Positions 13,748 through 15,561 of a DNA stretch of 15,561 bases are shown here, piece after piece; position 1 is the stretch's first letter; each line of letters opens with the position of its first letter. The position numbers and the translations under genes were made by a program. The stretch is from Alphaproteobacteria bacterium (lineage in GTDB: Bacteria > Pseudomonadota > Alphaproteobacteria > Rickettsiales > UBA1997). The notes under the pieces are model-generated. The model saw nothing but the letters and a program-made list of their open reading frames with translations, ran no database searches and was not told the origin of the DNA. The DNA lies in NCBI GenBank assembly GCA_016869695.1, contig VGDN01000006.1, positions 1 to 15,561 on the forward strand. Reading direction: 5' to 3'.

Positions 13748-14459
13748 GTTTCGTCAAATTTCCATAGTTCTTTTTTTAATCCTGCCTGCCTGCAGCGCAA
13801 CAACGGAAAAATATTTTGTCGGTGAATCGATCCCGCCAACACTAATCGAGCCACCATTCGCCAAAGACAGCCTTGAATGGAAAAGTGAAATCGAGCATGT
13901 CATTAAAGTACAAAGAAACTTTAACTTAAACGAGTTAGAGTTGGCCTCGCGCGAGAAGCATCTGCGTCCGGATATTTTTGTACAGTTTATCGGCCGCGAC
14001 ATCACCCGCAAAACTCATCCTCATCTCTATCACCTTATGGATCGCGTTTTCAGCACCTCACGCGATGTCACTAAACACGCCAAGCAATATTGGAATGTGC
14101 CACGTCCTTATCTTGTCGACAAGCGCATAAACATGTTCATCACCCCGAGCCAAGGACAGTCTTATCCAAGCGGGCATGCGGTTGGCAGCTATGTTGGTGT
14201 ACAAATCCTAGCGTTACTCATCCCTACAAAAAAAGACGATCTCGAGAATCTGGCTAAAAAAATATTGCAACGTCGCGTGTTGATTGGCATGCATTATCCT
14301 CACGATCTCATCGCCGGCGAACAGATGGCGCGCCTTGTTCTTGGCGGCTTGATGCAGAATAAAGAGTTTCAAGATGATTTTGCAGTGGCGGCTAAGGAAC
14401 TAAAAAAGAAGTCACCAGCCTTAGTTGCCACGAACAATGATGCACTTCCGGCGCAATAG
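13746..14459 (+). CDS. PAP2-type (class A) acid phosphatase, probable exported lipoprotein
   Basis: A 237 aa periplasmic-type phosphatase of the PAP2/PhoN superfamily. It starts with a hydrophobic signal (MFRQISIVLFLILPACSA). The LPAC at 13-16 could be a lipobox, although Pro at that position is unusual, so a plain signal peptide is also possible. The three PAP2 catalytic motifs are present: K-x6-RP (Lys113 to Arg120-Pro121, in KQYWNVPRP), PSGH (141-144), and R-x5-H-x3-D (Arg177, His183, Asp187, in RRVLIGMHYPHD). The substrate is not predictable. Its ATG overlaps the divergent nusB ATG, so its promoter must lie inside nusB. The 3' end overlaps the convergent lipoprotein gene by 39 bp. Confidence 0.88.
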   Translation: MFRQISIVLFLILPACSATTEKYFVGESIPPTLIEPPFAKDSLEWKSEIEHVIKVQRNFNLNELELASREKHLRPDIFVQFIGRDITRKTHPHLYHLMDRVFSTSRDVTKHAKQYWNVPRPYLVDKRINMFITPSQGQSYPSGHAVGSYVGVQILALLIPTKKDDLENLAKKILQRRVLIGMHYPHDLIAGEQMARLVLGGLMQNKEFQDDFAVAAKELKKKSPALVATNNDALPAQ

Positions 14460-14705
14460 AAAATTTCCGCATACTTCTTTTTCGATGGCGATGATGTTGG
14501 TAATACCCCCATCCCTGCGCGCGCTGTCGATGGTGAAATCAATATTTGATCCCCAAAATTTTAGATCGCTGGTATAGTAACAAACGCGCCCCTCTCTCTT
14601 TGCCTCCGGAATATTTTGTGTCGGCAGATTATATTGCCCGAGCGACTCACGAAATGAGGAGCAACCTGTGAGTAGTAATGTCAAAATAATGAGTGTCTGT
14701 TTCAT
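14421..14705 (-). CDS. Small TRL-like lipoprotein
   Basis: A 94 aa protein with a clear lipoprotein signal: MKQTLIILTLLLTGCSS, lipobox LTGC with acylated Cys15. The mature part has GRVCYYTSDLKFWG near residue 39, then SARRDGGITNIIAIEKEV and a final Cys followed by IIVRG. That pattern (G-x-C, A-x3-GGI-x-I, Cys-x-IV-x-G) resembles the TRL-like family of small lipoproteins, whose function is not known. The start codon overlaps the coaE stop in ATGA, so it is translated by coupling to coaE. Its 3' end overlaps the PAP2 gene by 39 bp tail to tail. Family assignment is moderately sure. Confidence 0.75.
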   Translation of the reverse strand: MKQTLIILTLLLTGCSSFRESLGQYNLPTQNIPEAKREGRVCYYTSDLKFWGSNIDFTIDSARRDGGITNIIAIEKEVCGNFLLRRKCIIVRGN

Positions 14706-15307
14706 AGTTTTTGTAAAATTTTTAAGACTTGTTCCTCCGTCTCCACCTTTGATCCACCTGTATTCACCACAAAATCTGCGCGCGCTTTTCTTTCCCGATC
14801 ACTCATCTGTTTAGCGTAAATTTGTTCGAATCTCGCTGCAAGATTTTGTCCCTTAACACGCGCCAAAAATCTTTTTTTACGAACCGACTTGGGCGCTAGA
14901 ACAGCAAGGATTTTATCGTATTTGTAAGCACCGCTCTCGAGCAGCAACGGAATATTCAAAACAGCGAGTTGTTTTTTTTCGTTACACAACTTCTGCAAAA
15001 AATCGTGGTATTTTGCGCGCACGCGAACATGTAAAATTTTCTCTAGAGTCCTTAGTTTTGTAGGATCGGAAAAGACAATCTGACCAAGGATTTTTCGACT
15101 GATTACCTCATCAACAATACTTTCCGAAAAATTTTTTCTAACCGCAGCAATCACAGATTTATCTGTTGCCAACATCTCATGCACCTCTTTATCTGCATCA
15201 AATACAGCCGCTCCACTGCGCGCAAAAATATCAGCAACAAAGTTTTTTCCAGAAGCAATGCCTCCGGTTAAGCCTATTATTAGAGTGACGTGGTCAGATC
15301 TTGACAT
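14702..15307 (-). CDS. coaE: Dephospho-CoA kinase
   Basis: P-loop kinase for the last step of coenzyme A synthesis. From the ATG at 15305-15307 it is 201 aa, the usual family length, with the P-loop LIIGLTGGIASGKN at about residues 9-22. FDADKEVHEML follows, then the substrate-binding LHVRVRAKYHDFL, LNIPLLLESGAYKYDKILAV and the lid region NLAARFEQIYAKQMSDRERKARADFVVNTGG. In-frame ATGs at 15317-15319 and 15338-15340 would add up to 11 residues before the P-loop. I prefer the shortest because the P-loop normally starts within about ten residues. No start has a convincing ribosome-binding site. The stop overlaps the start of the TRL-like lipoprotein gene in ATGA. Confidence 0.93.
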   Translation of the reverse strand: MSRSDHVTLIIGLTGGIASGKNFVADIFARSGAAVFDADKEVHEMLATDKSVIAAVRKNFSESIVDEVISRKILGQIVFSDPTKLRTLEKILHVRVRAKYHDFLQKLCNEKKQLAVLNIPLLLESGAYKYDKILAVLAPKSVRKKRFLARVKGQNLAARFEQIYAKQMSDRERKARADFVVNTGGSKVETEEQVLKILQKL

Positions 15308-15324
15308 ATCAGTTTTCATTAAGC

Positions 15325-15360
15325 TGGTCTGAGAACCCATCCTAAGTTCTCAACCCAGAC
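15325..15360. promoter_or_regulatory. Inverted repeat in the coaE-fabF divergent region
   Basis: GGTCT-GAGAAC pairs with GTTCTC-AACCC-AGACC around a nine-base loop, with a five-base bulge in one arm. It could be an operator or a hairpin in the leader of coaE if transcription starts upstream. No consensus for a known regulator is recognised. Confidence 0.3.
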
Positions 15361-15406
15361 CACCAGTTCATTTCCTAAATGCAAATACGAGAAAAATTTA
15401 GCAAAA

Positions 15407-15434
15407 TTGACTAAAATTTTTCCGTTCGTAAGAA
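15407..15434 (+). promoter_or_regulatory. Weak candidate promoter for fabF
   Basis: TTGACT (15407-15412) is followed after 16 bp by TAAGAA (15429-15434), about 40 bp before the fabF ATG. The -10 match is poor. It overlaps an AT-rich imperfect palindrome (AAATTTAG...CTAAAATTT, about 15395-15420). Confidence 0.25.
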
Positions 15435-15474
15435 GCGCGACCCGCTAATTGATTAGCTCAACCAATCCTAAACA

Positions 15475-15561
15475 ATGCAAAAAAGAAGAGTCGTCGTAAC
15501 CGGTATTGGTGCTGTTACACCTTTATCTGCAACTGCAGAAGGCACATGGAAAAAACTTGTT
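15475..15561 (+). CDS. fabF: 3-oxoacyl-[acyl-carrier-protein] synthase II, 5' end only
   Basis: The first 29 codons, MQKRRVVVTGIGAVTPLSAT followed by AEGTWKKLV, are the N-terminus of a beta-ketoacyl-ACP synthase (KAS II, condensing enzyme of fatty acid elongation). The RRVVVTGxGxVTPLG-type block is typical of FabF. The active-site Cys and His residues lie outside the window, so FabB or a related synthase cannot be fully excluded. It starts at ATG 15475-15477 and is divergent from coaE. acpP, the usual upstream neighbour, is not present. Confidence 0.88.
   Translation, partial: MQKRRVVVTGIGAVTPLSATAEGTWKKLV

Overview
This window looks like chromosomal DNA of an alphaproteobacterium, and probably of a host-associated lineage such as Rickettsiales or Holosporales. 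That placement is an inference. It rests on the gene order rpsB-tsf-pyrH-frr-uppS-cdsA and ddl-ftsQ-ftsA, on a small protein resembling the rickettsial DUF2610 family, and on many short palindromic repeats. Some of these repeats have the ATTGC...GCAAT style, and others are spliced in frame into genes as Rickettsia palindromic elements are. Most genes are on the minus strand.

Region 1-4640 (minus strand) is the translation and membrane-precursor cluster: ribosomal protein S2, EF-Ts, UMP kinase, ribosome recycling factor, undecaprenyl diphosphate synthase and CDP-diglyceride synthase (cut by the window edge). It is interrupted by a 148 bp MITE-like element between frr and uppS and by ATTGC-type palindromes between rpsB and tsf. 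Region 4640-5462 has no intact gene. It holds a 177 bp near-perfect palindrome, a candidate rpsB promoter with a terminator-like hairpin, and the decayed 3' end of a HlyD-type secretion adaptor gene that breaks at an IS-end-like sequence.

Region 5463-8551 (minus strand) is part of the division and cell-wall cluster: ddl overlaps ftsQ, which is followed by ftsA; no ftsZ lies downstream. Region 8552-11943 holds the DUF2610-like protein, an inositol-monophosphatase/CysQ-family phosphatase, queF (plus strand), an isolated C-terminal third of DNA polymerase III alpha (dnaE), and rimM. Region 12007-15340 holds lysA, nusB, a PAP2-type phosphatase (plus strand), a TRL-like lipoprotein and coaE. The window ends in the first 29 codons of fabF (plus strand).

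The most striking feature is a family of palindromic elements built from AGTGCTC/GAGCACT units. They fill nearly every gap between the minus-strand genes from ftsA to nusB, lie at stop codons, and in at least three places are translated as part of a protein (peptides like SAQCPVPS in the IMPase-family protein and at the NusB C-terminus). The second is the stand-alone DnaE C-terminal fragment, which keeps the beta-clamp-binding motif and OB fold but lacks the whole polymerase catalytic core. The third is a LysA whose conserved EPGR motif reads APGR.
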